Counted from the first letter of the stretch, positions 33,906-44,769 are shown. The stretch is DNA of 64,000 nucleotides from Metarhizium brunneum (GCF_013426205.1 NC_089428.1:2418001-2482000), one strand, 5' to 3'. Notes: generated from the sequence alone by a model not told the origin. Program-made: numbers and translations.

Positions 33906-34497
33906 GGAGAGTTGTGGTGTCCGTCATCAGTATAAGGGCACTATCTATTGAATCGCGACATCTCATTTCCTATGACTTTGTTTTGTTAGAAATCTTCTAG
34001 CATCCACTCATTTAGTTGAATATATATACTAGTATTTCCTCTCGACAACATGGTCTGGGACACGAGATTCACGCTGTGTGGCTGATAAGCAAGGAACATA
34101 AGCGAGGATGATGTTGCCAATGAGGAGTACCATAAACTTATCTCACAGGCCGCATGGCCGCATGAGCGGAGATTTGGAGGCATGACGAGCCCTTGGTGGC
34201 AGAGCTACGAAGTACGTGATGTCGAGTACGAACGGGTATATAAAGGGGTCCGCCCCCTACGATGCTGCATGAAATTTTTTGACCTTTTTTCATCGTCCCT
34301 CACAAATTCGCCGTCCTCGACTTGTAAGTGGCGCTGGTGGCCATACCTTGGATTCCTGTAAGTTTGCCAGGAGGTAGGTCGGGCCCCCTTACCTCGATGT
34401 TAGTCACACGGACGGACTGACCGAGGTCGTGTGCTTTCACCTCCATAGCTTCAACCTTAGCAGACTCTCTAGAAGCCCTCTTTTACACTATACCGGC
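33906..34497. other. Intergenic and 5' UTR
   Basis: Contains the TATA box at 34237. The 254 bases from it to the ATG may include a 5'-UTR intron. Confidence 0.35.
34237..34244 (+). promoter_or_regulatory. TATA-like box
   Basis: TATATAAA upstream of the chromo-domain gene. Confidence 0.45.
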
Positions 34498-36306
34498 ATG
34501 ATGGCACAAACTGCGGGAGTCTGTTCCTTTCTAGGTCATCCGTGGACTTTGGAGGATGTGATATCGATCCCGTCCGATTCCGAATCTGACACAGATAGTG
34601 ATGTCGAGGTGGTGGAACAAGATGTCCCGCGCGTGCACTTGGTACACAATCAACACCGTGACGACTCGCTTCCTTCTATCTCTGAGATTATGGCGTCACT
34701 GATTAATGTCAGACATGATCCAACAGAAGCAATCGGTAAGCAATTGCAAACCAAATTCCAATGTCCGGCAATGCCTAACAAGATCCTAGGGAGCTCATCT
34801 GAGGATCTTTGCTTACCAGATGAGTGGGAAAGTCCCAATTCATTAACCTCAAACTCTTCGAGAGAGGTGATTTCCCCCTCAATGGCTCTCGAGAGTCCGG
34901 GGGTCACCGCCGACTCTAACATGTTGGTGTCTCCGCCAATACAACAACATGATGATGGAGCAAGCGTGGTGTGGCCCACTCCTATCCGAAGACCTTGTGT
35001 CGTCTCAGCGGCCTCCGAGTGTTGTTCAGTGCAGTCCACAACTGCGTTGCCTCCGAGGGATGAAGCACTGCACCATGAGAAAACAGATCCTCCCAGCCGA
35101 TCGGCGACCAGCCTCGTCCAGCCTTCTCAATCGCAGAATTGCAGTGCCCTGTTTTCAAACCGGTTCGTCCAAGCTCATAGCATCAATATTGGCCATGGCC
35201 GTATGGGTGAAGTAGTTCCGCGAAGCGACAACGAACTGCCCAGTGTAGCTCGACCCGCCTCAGTCAAAACACCTCCGTCGGGATGCAGCCACCCAGTCTC
35301 GCATCGAGGAGCTGTGATGGAGGCCATTCGGAAACACCAAGCCCCTGATGATATTTCGCCCCTGGGTTCTTGCCCTAGCTCGTCGCCAACTGGCCAGGGA
35401 CGGGACGACGAGCGCCAGACAAGCATCGATGCAGGCGGCACAGAGAGCCAGCCGGATGAACCCTGCGAAGAAACGGAAAAGCGGCCAACTAGTCGTCGTG
35501 GTTCCGGAAAACCTTACAACCTTCGAACTCTCCCGCCCAAAAGGCAACTCACCGCGGAACAACAGGACGGCGGGATTAACGAAAAGCTTATGCCACAACG
35601 CAAGCGTCGCAGGCTTGTGTTCCGTCAGCCCAAGAAGCGTAATTCACAGCAACGTTCGGACCGACGTTCGGACATAACGCGAAATCGAGAGACACGCTTG
35701 CTGAGGAGCACGACAAAAAGCAACGACAACGAGTCTGTTGCAAACAAAAAACGGCCTGTTCGTTCCGGTGTTGCCAGCCACGAGGCATGGCCACTTGGCC
35801 AGCCGGTCCTAAGGTGCACCAGAGAGAATGGCACTGCGATGTTCCAGCTACACTTTACCAGTGACATTTTGTGGAATACGCTGGTTGCCCAGAACGATCC
35901 AGCCCCAAAAGGTCACCAGACACCAAACAAACTCGAGGATCGGAGACCTAAAGCCGGAAAGGTGAAATACCCAAGTGTCTGCCGCGACGTTTACCGAGTG
36001 GATTGCCTGCTTGCTCGGTGGAGGCGACACACTTTCCTGGTGAAATGGTCTGATGCCACCACGACGTGGGAGCCGAGAAAACACATCATGGACGAGGGAA
36101 TGCTGAATAGCTTTGAGGCAAGTTGGCGAGGCTTTGACGCGGGCGTGGACGTTTTGAAAGCCCGCCAGAGAGCTGGAAGACGCCAACACCTTTTACGTTG
36201 GCGTGGTCGGCCGTCTAGAGAGGATACGTGGGTATACGATGAGTTTCTGAGTCCGCAGTTGATGGAAAGGATGGAAGCAAACGAAAGAAATGGCCCTCAG
36301 TTTTGA
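34498..36306 (+). CDS. Chromo-domain protein with acidic SIM-like N-terminus
   Basis: A single exon of 602 residues from ATG 34498. Near the start is DVISIPSDSESDTDSDVEVV, a hydrophobic core followed by Ser/Asp/Glu, as in SUMO-interacting motifs. The middle is long, disordered and basic, with nuclear-localisation-type clusters (PQRKRRRL, QPKKRN). The last 110 residues hold two chromo-like modules. The first has VDCLLARWRRHTFLVKWSD, then TTTWEPRKHI. The second has VDVLKARQRAGRRQHLLRWRG, then DTWVYDEFL. Aromatic cage positions in the first (W, W, W/E) appear retained. The likely site is nuclear chromatin. Chromo domains also occur in retrotransposon integrases, but no integrase is present, so a host-type or domesticated reader is more likely. 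Confidence 0.75.
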   Translation: MMAQTAGVCSFLGHPWTLEDVISIPSDSESDTDSDVEVVEQDVPRVHLVHNQHRDDSLPSISEIMASLINVRHDPTEAIGKQLQTKFQCPAMPNKILGSSSEDLCLPDEWESPNSLTSNSSREVISPSMALESPGVTADSNMLVSPPIQQHDDGASVVWPTPIRRPCVVSAASECCSVQSTTALPPRDEALHHEKTDPPSRSATSLVQPSQSQNCSALFSNRFVQAHSINIGHGRMGEVVPRSDNELPSVARPASVKTPPSGCSHPVSHRGAVMEAIRKHQAPDDISPLGSCPSSSPTGQGRDDERQTSIDAGGTESQPDEPCEETEKRPTSRRGSGKPYNLRTLPPKRQLTAEQQDGGINEKLMPQRKRRRLVFRQPKKRNSQQRSDRRSDITRNRETRLLRSTTKSNDNESVANKKRPVRSGVASHEAWPLGQPVLRCTRENGTAMFQLHFTSDILWNTLVAQNDPAPKGHQTPNKLEDRRPKAGKVKYPSVCRDVYRVDCLLARWRRHTFLVKWSDATTTWEPRKHIMDEGMLNSFEASWRGFDAGVDVLKARQRAGRRQHLLRWRGRPSREDTWVYDEFLSPQLMERMEANERNGPQF

Positions 36307-36633
36307 AGCTTCGGTTCGGTGGTTACCCACTTCTGCCACAAATCCTCTCATTGAAATAGCACACGATACTTACCTTGTTGTATCCAGGTAATCAAGTAAT
36401 ATCTGCCGCGTTAGGCAGTTTCGCTTGTTAGCTTATAGTGCATTGGTGTCAGTCGATAGTCTGAATGCGCATGCTTTAGTGTTTCTGAAACGTCCTTTCA
36501 TTTAATTGAACGATCTTTGATACATTTTATGGTAGTGGCTGATATATTCCGAGGCGAATGTGAGAGAGCAACTGATGGCTATGAGCTCCCAGCTGCAGGG
36601 CAGTGCCGTGGTTTATCGCAGGCGTGCTTAAAA
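36307..36633. other. 3' flank of chromo gene
   Basis: No gene. It precedes the motif array. Confidence 0.4.
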
Positions 36634-37500
36634 TACTGGTAGCGACTACTTCATTGTTCCTAGTGCGTTTGACCCAATCATGTAGCTACTGCAGGTACCA
36701 GCAACAAGGCGCCCAGAGCTACCACCAACCGCTAATCGGACATCTAGGGGGGCCAAGGTTACCACTAACTTGCGACATGGGCTACTAGCACTTACAACTT
36801 CCCCCCCAATAGGTGCCAGTAACCAACCAGCTTTGACTGCTGGTATCCTAGTGTGCTGGTAACCGCTGACGTGCTACTGCTGGTAGTCGAGAGGTACCAG
36901 TAGTCGCTATGGCCTTGTTACCAGCACTTAAGCGCTACCAGCAAGTACTACATGGCTGTTACAGGTAGCCATTTATGCTGGTAGCTTGCCTAAATGTCGT
37001 GACTGGTAACCTACCAATGCACAATGGAAGGATGCCAGTAACCGCTGTGGCGCATCTCGAAGTGACTGGTAACCACACCAGTTAATTCCGGTGGGGCCAG
37101 GCACGTACGCCGCCAAATTACCAGTACCTCAAGGACGGTGAACTGCAGACTCCACTAGTTGCTAGTAGCTTGGCAACACAGCTGCCGGTAGCTCAGGAGC
37201 GTCTACAGGCCGCTACCAGCACGTTGCACGTAAGCACTGGCAGTAGCCGGCCACTACCAGCAGCCCTACTACACTCGCTACTGGTACACCGCAGTTACCA
37301 TCAACCTGCCTGTCCGGGATACTGGTAGGCAGAGAATACTAGCAACTTGCGCCACTGGCCTGCTGGTAGCGGCGTCATACCAGCACCTGAGCCACCAAGG
37401 TTACTGGTCAACTGGCCCAAGCTGTTACTGGCAGCCCTGGCACCAATGGTATTGGTGTTACTGCTGCTGGTAGCATTGCTCCTAAGTTGGTGGTAACTTC
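36634..37500. repeat. Array of CTGGTA/TACCAG words in both orientations
   Basis: I count 19 exact CTGGTA or TACCAG hexamers between 36636 and 37473, spaced mostly 15-60 bases, plus at least a dozen one-mismatch relatives (GTAACC, GCTAGTAG, GCCAGTAACC and the like). A fuller consensus is GCTACTGGTAGC, itself nearly palindromic. The spacers between words are not similar to each other, so it is not an ordinary tandem repeat. No coding frame runs through it. Confidence 0.75.
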
Positions 37501-37920
37501 GCCTGCCCCATTGCCCTAATACACAAGGTGCTCAGCCTGGTTGCAGGTATTTTAAGCAGCGTGCCCAGTTGCCTTGTCCACCGAGGAGGCCACAGAGCCG
37601 TTGCTGCCAGTAGAGTCCTGCTATAGCTAGGCAGTTGAATGTGCACATCATTAGTACGCCAGCCAGGCTTGTTGTTACGACCCAGCCGCAGGCTGCATTG
37701 AGTAGGTCGCAGAATGGGCCGACTGCATGAGCCACCCCGCGGAGGGACACGGCCCATGTCGGAACAATAGTCGGAGCGTACAAGGTGATCGGAAGAGTCA
37801 TGCATTACCTCTACTGCGCACGGGCAAAGTTGAAGCGATGTAGTTTGGCTCGAGGCGATATTACTAGGCAATATTTATTACGGGAAACCAACTAAATTTG
37901 TAAAAGTAATATCCTATTCT
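37501..37920. other. Array right flank, no gene supported
   Basis: A minus frame of 129 codons (37871-37482) lies partly in the motif array and has no coding character. Confidence 0.35.
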
Positions 37921-39122
37921 CTAGCCCAAGAGATATCTTTTTATTTCCACCCCCATACGATTGGCAATCTTATGGTTGACTGGTTTCCAAGGTATGGTTT
38001 CCGTGACTTTGGACAGTACTATACAAACATCCACCAACTTCTTCGGCAAATGTTTGCGAGTATCATCAGCCAGCGCTTTGAAAGTCGAATTGTCTATCTT
38101 CCGGGAGTCCTTCCTATTTATCTCATTAGTCGATGCCTTGCGACAGTTTTCGTAAATCTTACACAGAACTCTCTGCAGTTCTTGAAAAGATCAATAGCAG
38201 CAGGACCCACGACCCAACTATGTCATTCCATTTTTCACCAAAGCGCTTAAGAGTCCAAATACGGCTTCTTGGAGTTCTGGTATTCAAGGCTCTGTCTAGG
38301 GAGCTAAGGAACATGTCGATGGCTTGGGTTTCATATCGTCTACGGTGTTTGGCCACGATTAGGTTATTCAGACGGTCTTGCCGGATTCGTCTTTCAAGTG
38401 CGTCCAAAAAGAGCACCAGTTGGACATGGCCAAACCTCGGAGGTAAATTCGCATCTTTCCCAGACACAACGCGATGTAGAGCTACAACCCTTGATTCCAA
38501 GTCGAGCTCAATGACTGGAATGCGGGGTGGCAGAGCCATCAGCTGCCGTAACGAAGTCCAAGCAACCCACGTGGCTTCCCAATTTTGGATAAAATACTGG
38601 ATTGGATCTTCGATAATAAATTTTCGGCTGAGACTAGGAACCCGAGCCTGTGACTTCGTCTTACTTTGCTTCCCGTCCTTTTGTTTATGCCCGTTACCCG
38701 ACTTCAGTTTTGCTCTCGGTCTTGATGTGACCAAGAGAGGAGGCTGAACCAACACGGTTGGGACAACTTGGGTGTTATTCTCCGCTGCGGAAATTAGCTT
38801 AGTTACAAATTCAGAAGCAAAACAACATGCCTGTGGCGGGATTTCCCATAGCTGTGTCTCCTTCGGAGTCAAATTGAGCCGCGTGATGCGAAAAATGATT
38901 TGAAGAGTCATTAGGATCCGTCAGGCTTAGGATAGCCTGGAACAGCTTCCGCCTTGAGGCAATCATGCTGTTACGATCCTGCGGAACATCACGGACCGGC
39001 TTTTCGTGCAACGATAGTTGAGCAAATGCTCTGCATAGTTCGTCAATTGAATCATCCATCATGGTTTGTTTTGCTTTGCCCCGATTTTTGATGTGACCAC
39101 CGCTATATTTGTAGGAAGACAT
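37921..39122 (-). CDS. Tandem paralogue A, unknown family
   Basis: Exons 39122-38831, 38784-38163 and 38113-37921 give 368 residues, or 348 from the ATG at 39062, which aligns better with the paralogue. Intron 1 (46 nt) starts GCATGT and ends CGCAG; the GC-AG reading is the one that keeps phase. Intron 2 (49 nt) is GTAAGA with a GACTAAT branch. Shared landmarks with paralogue B are ELCRAFAQLSL, NLSRKFIIEDPIQYF-type block (LSRKFIIEDPIQYFIQNWEA), LPPRFGHVQLVLFLDALERR, NTRTPRSRIWTLKRFG and LPKKLVDVCIVLSKVTET. The middle is alpha-helical; the linker after exon 1 is basic. There is no known domain, signal peptide or membrane segment. Confidence 0.7.
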
Positions 39123-39425
39123 TTCTTCAGAGTCCTCCTGTTAAAACTCAATCGCCTTCGTAGCCACCCGAGCGTGAAGCACCGTACTAGATTTAGTACT
39201 GCGCTTAAACTTAACTCACAGTAGCCCATCATGCCCAGGCAACAGACCCCCTCCTCTTCTCCGTTTTACGCTCCATGTTTTGTTCCTAAGTAAATATATT
39301 AATTACAAGGACTGTGGTATATAAAGGACCTATGGATTACTTAATACGCTGTGCAAAATTTAGGATGAGGAAGCGATGGCCCCGACCTACGACTAAGGCG
39401 GTCCCTACCAATGTAAACAGTATTA
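39123..39425. other. Spacer between paralogue A and the minisatellite
   Basis: No gene. It includes the presumed promoter of paralogue A. Confidence 0.35.
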
Positions 39426-39813
39426 GGTGCTGACATGCTGCTGTGGCTAGGTGCCGAACTGCTGCTGCGGCTAGATGCTGACATGCTGCTGTGGCTAGGC
39501 ACTGAACTGCTGCAGCGGCTAGATGTGCTGACAGGCTGCTGTGGCTAGGTGCCGAACTGCTGCTGCGGCTAGATGCTGACTTGCTGCAGTGGCTGGCTGC
39601 TGAACAGCTGCAGCGGCTAGATGTGCTGACATGCTGCAGCGGCTAGATGCTAACTTGCTGCTGTGGCTAGGTACTGAACTGCTGCAGCGGCTAGATGCTA
39701 ACTTGCTGCTGTGGCTAGGTACTGAACTGCTGCAGCGGCTAGATGCTAACTTGCTACTGTGGCTAGGTGCTAACTTGCTGCTGTGGCTAGGTACTGACTT
39801 GCTGCAGCGGCTC
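39426..39813. repeat. 24-bp minisatellite, 16 units
   Basis: Sixteen consecutive units of 24 bp (two are 26 bp), consensus close to GATGCTGACTTGCTGCTGTGG plus CTA. Alternate units are more alike, so there is a 48-bp higher-order period. Since 24 is a multiple of three, frames stay open on both strands over part of it, but I see no start, splice or promoter context that makes it a gene. Confidence 0.85.
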
Positions 39814-40111
39814 ATCCCTTAGCTCCCAATTTGTGGCCTGGTGACCATCTCATACAACCGCATTGATGATGCGCGATCCTTCCTTGCTTTATGCGCTTAC
39901 TCAGAACTGCGTTTGTCTCTCGAAGTTGGTTGACAGGCTTGTAAAATAGCCACCTGTCTCGGTATTCCGAATGTTCACTTCGTATGTTGATCCCAGCAGC
40001 TCATATTGACGGAAAAAACACTTTTGGAATGGAATGAAGCGAAACAGTACGTCGAAGTGATATCACCAGTCAAGAGTTCAGAAAAGCGTGGAATAAGCAA
40101 AACTTCAGCAT
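39814..40111. other. Spacer between minisatellite and paralogue B
   Basis: No gene. This is the 3' flank of paralogue B. Confidence 0.35.
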
Positions 40112-41201
40112 CTAATTACAAAGGTATTTCTCTATCTCCTCCCCCATGCGATTGGCAATCTCATAGTTAATCGCCGTTCCAGCCGCTGCCATGGTTTCTG
40201 TGACTTGGGATATTACCATGCAAACATCCACCAATTTTTTCGGTATATGCTTACGAGCATCAGTAGCAAGTACTTTGAAGGCCGAAATATCGATCTTGTG
40301 AGTGTTCTTCCTGTCTACCCAGTTAGTTTGTGTCATGGACAGTCTTCGTAGCTCTTACACAGAAATCTCTGCAGTTCTTGAAAAGATCAATAACAGCAGT
40401 ACCAACGACCCAACCATATCATTCCATTTGCCACCAAACTGCTTGAGAGTCCAAATACGGCTTCTTGGAGTTCTGGTATTCAAGGCTCTGTCTAAAGAGA
40501 TGATAACCATATCGATTGCCTGGGTTTCGTCTCCCACACTGCTCCTGGCTTCGATCAGCTTATTCAGACGGTCTTGCCGGACACGTCTCTTAAGTGCGTC
40601 CAAAAATAGTACCAGTTGGACATGGCCAAACCTCGGAGGTAGATTTTTGTCTTTCCCTGAGATAACACGATGCAAAGCTACGACCTTCGATTCGATGTCG
40701 AGTTCAGCGGCTGAAGTACAGGGGGGCAACGCCATCAGCTGCACCAATGAGACCCAATCAATCCACGCAGCCTTCCAGTTCTGGAGAAAATATTGAATAG
40801 GGTTTTCCATAATGAACCTTCGACTGAGGTTAGGCGTCTGTGGTTTAGCCGTCGGCCATTGTGGCACCCTTTTTTGGTGGTGGGGCAACGCGGTTGCAGG
40901 GGAGGGAGCGCGGCAATGCACTACTATGATTAGTTTGGTGCAGATTTCATGATAAGGTCAACATGCCTGCAGTAGAGCTGTCCACGGTGGTGGGTTCGGT
41001 CGCGCCATGCGAAGCTTGACTCGAACGACGATGCGCTTTGACGAGTCGCCGCAGTGCCTGGGCGAGTTTGTTCTGCAGGGTAGTTAAATTGTTCCGGTTC
41101 ACGGCTTGTGCTTCAGCAGCGACCGGATTTTCCGGTAACGATAACTGAGCAAGAGCCCTGCATAGTTCGTTAATTGGATCATTCGCCATAATTTGTTGCA
41201 T
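40112..41201 (-). CDS. Tandem paralogue B, unknown family
   Basis: Exons 41201-40967, 40920-40359 and 40310-40112 give 331 residues with the same exon number and phases as paralogue A. Intron 1 again begins GCATGT (46 nt; a second acceptor three bases upstream keeps frame). Intron 2 (48 nt) is GTAAGA to GACAG. Shared blocks are ELCRALAQLSL, NLSRRFIMENPIQYFLQNWK, LPPRFGHVQLVLFLDALKRR, NTRTPRSRIWTLKQFG and IPKKLVDVCMVISQVTET. The linker between exon 1 and the conserved block is shorter and divergent. Both copies are intact, so the duplication is not a dead copy. No function is known to me. Confidence 0.7.
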
Positions 41202-41939
41202 CTTTCCTTCCGAGCTTCACTTTCTGGGATCGAACGTAACCAAAACAATACTTATAGGGAGGGCATCGTTCGGGAGCCTTTTAATATTAAATCTCAGCTA
41301 GTTAGTCGTCCAGCCGCCGGGAACAATTGCTTGTACGAAATTTAATCCTGCTCATCATATGCTGAAGCCCCAGTCACCCCGCATCCAGTCTCCGCCAGAC
41401 AGCAAAATATTAAAAGTAGTACCTCCAAAGTGAAGCATCAACATGTTACTATGCTCTGTTCTCCTAGCCGATGTCTTTAGGTGAAACGCCAGTGAAGTAC
41501 TACTCAAACCTGAAAACGCACCGTCAGGTCACGACTAAGCAAACATTTCCAGCAAAGTCGCAGTCGTTGGGCTGAGCTGCTGCATTGAACCGCTGGAGAA
41601 CCCAGAGCAGAGGGCTTGCGTTGCAAGGCACTCGCACCGCACCTGGAGGGTGATGGTCATGGAGTCGGCAGGAACACGACATTCTGACTGGGTGGTGGCC
41701 GAAGAGACCTATCCAACACCAGCTGCCAAAAGCATTAAATATAAGACGCATAGTTTGGCGACAAAAGAGAAGCCGGCAGAAGCTGGCCGTCTGCCGCAAG
41801 CTTCTGCTCGGCGCTAGAAGATAGTGCTGAGTTGTTGCCATTAACTTTAACAACCCGATGGACTGACTTAAGACCCGTGTGAGTAGCGCCTAATATTTCC
41901 ACCGCCACTGCAATCTGCAAAGAATATTCGTCTTCAGAA
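41202..41939. other. Intergenic, 0.7 kb
   Basis: A minus frame (41853-41524) with several Cys is open but has no convincing start or signal peptide. I do not call a gene. Confidence 0.35.
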
Positions 41940-42758
41940 ATGCTCGTCCGTCAGATAGCCGTTTTTCACGCCCTCATTGGTCTTGTATGCTCACACTCGT
42001 GGGTGGAGAGACTCATGGTCATTGGCACCAATGGCACAATGATCGGAAACCCAGGCTATATTCGTGGTGCTGTTTCCAGGCTTGATCCGAATTTCAACGA
42101 CTTTAAAATGCAACATCTCTTGCCAACAATTCCCGAGGGTCTGCTTACAGACAAATTGTGCAAGAATACACAGAGAAATAGGACTTATACTACTGATCTT
42201 CCGGCACTCCAAGCAGCCCCTGGTGCCTTCATTGCTCTGCAATACCAGGAGAACGGCCATGTCACCTTGCCAGGACTCACGCCACAAAAGAAGAATAGTG
42301 GCACCGTATACGTATACGGCACGTTATATCCTCGCGACGATGAATTGCTTTCCTCCATCCATAATGTTTGGAATACGGACGGCACCGGCGGCGATGGTCG
42401 AGGCAGACTCCTTGCGGTCAGAAATTTTGATGATGGACAATGCTATCAGATTAATACCGGTCCACTCTCCATGCAACGACAGGCCAAGTTCCATAAAACT
42501 GCAATGAACCCACAAGGTGCCGACCTTTGGTGCCAAAATGACATCCGGCTTCCTGTCAGTATTCCTTTCAGTTGGTACACCCTCTATTGGGTCTGGGATT
42601 GGCCGAGTTCTCCGAGTGATCATTTGCCAGGAGGGGAATCGGAGATATATACCAGCTGTATGGATATAGAAATTCAACCGGGAGTTCAGCTAGATGAAAT
42701 GAATTTTGTTGATGGACAAGATCTCAATATGGCAGGCATCAAAGAACAGCTAGAGTAG
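41940..42758 (+). CDS. Secreted DUF7492/LPMO-like protein
   Basis: A single exon of 272 residues. An N-terminal signal peptide (MLVRQIAVFHALIGLVCS) is followed directly by HSW, so the mature protein would begin with His, as in lytic polysaccharide monooxygenases and their relatives. Conserved blocks follow: PGYIRGAVSR, LQAAPGAFIALQYQENGHVT, GTVYVYGT, HNVWNTDGTGGDGRGRLLA, NFDDGQCYQIN, GADLWCQNDIRLP, then YTLYWVWDWPS and IYTSCMDIEI. This is the order of a fungal secreted family annotated as DUF7492, often of 300 or more residues with a variable tail. The tail is short here. Copper binding would need the first His plus a second His; enzymatic activity is inference only. Confidence 0.7.
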   Translation: MLVRQIAVFHALIGLVCSHSWVERLMVIGTNGTMIGNPGYIRGAVSRLDPNFNDFKMQHLLPTIPEGLLTDKLCKNTQRNRTYTTDLPALQAAPGAFIALQYQENGHVTLPGLTPQKKNSGTVYVYGTLYPRDDELLSSIHNVWNTDGTGGDGRGRLLAVRNFDDGQCYQINTGPLSMQRQAKFHKTAMNPQGADLWCQNDIRLPVSIPFSWYTLYWVWDWPSSPSDHLPGGESEIYTSCMDIEIQPGVQLDEMNFVDGQDLNMAGIKEQLE

Positions 42759-43598
42759 AGAATACATGATAGCGACTTAAGGACCAACCTTGATGGCTGC
42801 CAATGCTTCCGTATCGTGTATGATCAGTCCGTCGCTTGCTCCTCGCACTGTCAGTCCAGGAGGCCCCACAAGCCAAGGAGTGGGTAGGTTACCCGTAGGC
42901 GCTGAACCACATCGTACCTGGGACACGATTGTGCACGTTACGACGGCGGAAGAATGATCTAATTTTGGCCTTTTGCAAGCTAAGAGCGGCTGGTCGTGTC
43001 GAAGGTCGAGCATGATGTGTTTTCTACAGGCTGCGAGCTTCCCTTGCAATGGCGGGACGCGTCTCACCAAGCGCCGCGCGATCTCCGCCAATCAGTAGGC
43101 GGTGCAGCGACGTCACCACCGGAACCGCTCGACCTTGCAACTGAGTTCCTCCGTCTTCAAGCTCACGCGGTGAGCGTTCAATGATGCCAACGTTACGAAG
43201 CCAGCAGCGCCGAGACACAAAAGGGCAGAACGTGGCGTCGCTTCATCTTCAGAGGAAATTACCGAGGACCGCCAGTCCACCCGCGGAAGCAGAAACGCGG
43301 CCATTCATATTTCCCACCTCCCAAATTCTGGGACGGTCTATCGACGATTTCCCTTACTCGTAACGCAACAAGGGAACTGGATCCGCGAAACCGACTAAGC
43401 AGTCATTCTCCTAGTCGCATACAAACACTTCGTACGCCTCGACAGCCGTCAGCCCGGATAGCCGTCAGCCCTTCAGCGTTTTGCAAGACAAGGCGGCCCA
43501 GATCTCTGCGATAAGAGGCGTTAGTATAGCTCGATATTACACGCGTTTTTGTGCTGACAGTAATCTAGTGCCAAGTTCCAATAGGCTTGGGCAGCAAC
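42759..43598. other. Intergenic, 0.8 kb
   Basis: G/C-rich stretch at 43000-43340 with overlapping open frames on both strands. None has coding support. Confidence 0.35.
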
Positions 43599-44769
43599 AT
43601 GAGCTCTAGCCAATCGAGCCTCGGGCGTCGAAAGAGAGGTTCACAGTCGCCTGTGAAGAGAACCAGCCAATACCCGTCAAAGACCAACACGACTCCTAAT
43701 ACTACGAGTACGAGAAGCACTGGTCCATATGATCGTGCATTTCTGCAAAATCTTATCAATCACAATATATTCCCAGATGGTTATGAATATCCAGATGGCG
43801 GATTGCCACCAGAGCCTGAGAACATGAACGATATACTCGCCGCGATGGCTCAGCCTCGACCGTCTTTATCCCCATCTCAATTCTCCAATGATGATTTCAG
43901 AAGGTTTAAAAGAGCAGACACCCATGCTTTTAAAGAGCGTGAAATTACAACAAACGTCATACCTTTGATCGAAGGAACAATCGCAGATAGCAAATGTGTT
44001 GCTGGAGACGTTCCATTCACAAACCTAGACGACTTGACCGACGGCACGATCGTTTCAGGCAAGCCTGCCCTGTACCGCGGGGCACGGCCCGAACAGCTCG
44101 ATATCAGAATTCGCAGAGAGCAAAGCCGTAAGATCAACCCCTCGTCTCAGAGCGATCTTCCAATCCTGGCAAATTTTTTCCTCGAGGCCCTGACCAGTTG
44201 CTTCCAGACAGTCGTGTTATAATGGCGCCTTGGGAGCAAGGGGTATGCTCAGTTTGTAGTCGTATGGCCAGCCGGAGCCCGAGTATGATAACAAGGCATA
44301 TACAATCTCATCAATATATCATGGAGGCACGCCTAAGATGTATACCAGCCATCCGATACCGCCACGTACACCAGAAGGAAAGCCATGTTTCGTAACGACA
44401 CAGATCAAAACGTGGGGCCTTACTGGCGATGCTGATACATTTCGCCAAGGCGCTTCTGCATTCCGCAACGCCAGGGACTGGGCAAAAGAACAGAGAGATA
44501 ATGCCATTCAGCAAGCAAATGAAAGGGCAAAACGAGTGGCGTCGTTCACGGCCAGCGGTTTAGGCTTTGATTTAGCGGATGAAGGGTCTGGCGAGGACAC
44601 TATTACCACTAGCCAGGAAACCGTTTTAAGACCTCATTCACATTCACATAAATCACGCCCCTATGACTCTGATACATCCGCTGATGAACTGTCGTCAGAT
44701 TTGGGCCATTGGCTCACTGCTAAGCGTCCTAGGACGTCAGGGTCCCAGTCGCCAAGGAAGAAACATTAG
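43599..44769 (+). pseudogene. Frameshifted member of a multicopy fungal gene family
   Basis: Starts at ATG 43599 (Ser-rich, then STGPYDRAFLQNLINHNIFP and EYPDGGLPPEPENMNDI). It continues through FKRADTHAFKEREITTNVIP, AGDVPFTNLDDLTDGTIV and YRGARPEQLDIRIR. After NFFLEA (about 44193) the frame is lost, with roughly 15 expected residues missing. It resumes one frame over at GALGARGMLSL, which is followed at once by TAG (44267-44269), then SYGQPEPEYDNKAYTISSIY, YTSHPIPP and RNARDWAKEQRDNAI, to a stop at 44769. This is a lineage-expanded family of unknown function, often found beside kinase-like genes. Both lesions are needed to explain the split. Confidence 0.75.

Noticed and set aside
39519..39822. 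Repetitive open frames on both strands of the 24-bp minisatellite
   Set aside because: Open only because the unit length is a multiple of three; no promoter, start context or splice sites.
41524..41853. Minus-strand frame with several Cys, considered as a hydrophobin or small effector
   Set aside because: No signal peptide at a plausible start and no hydrophobin Cys pattern (no CC pairs).
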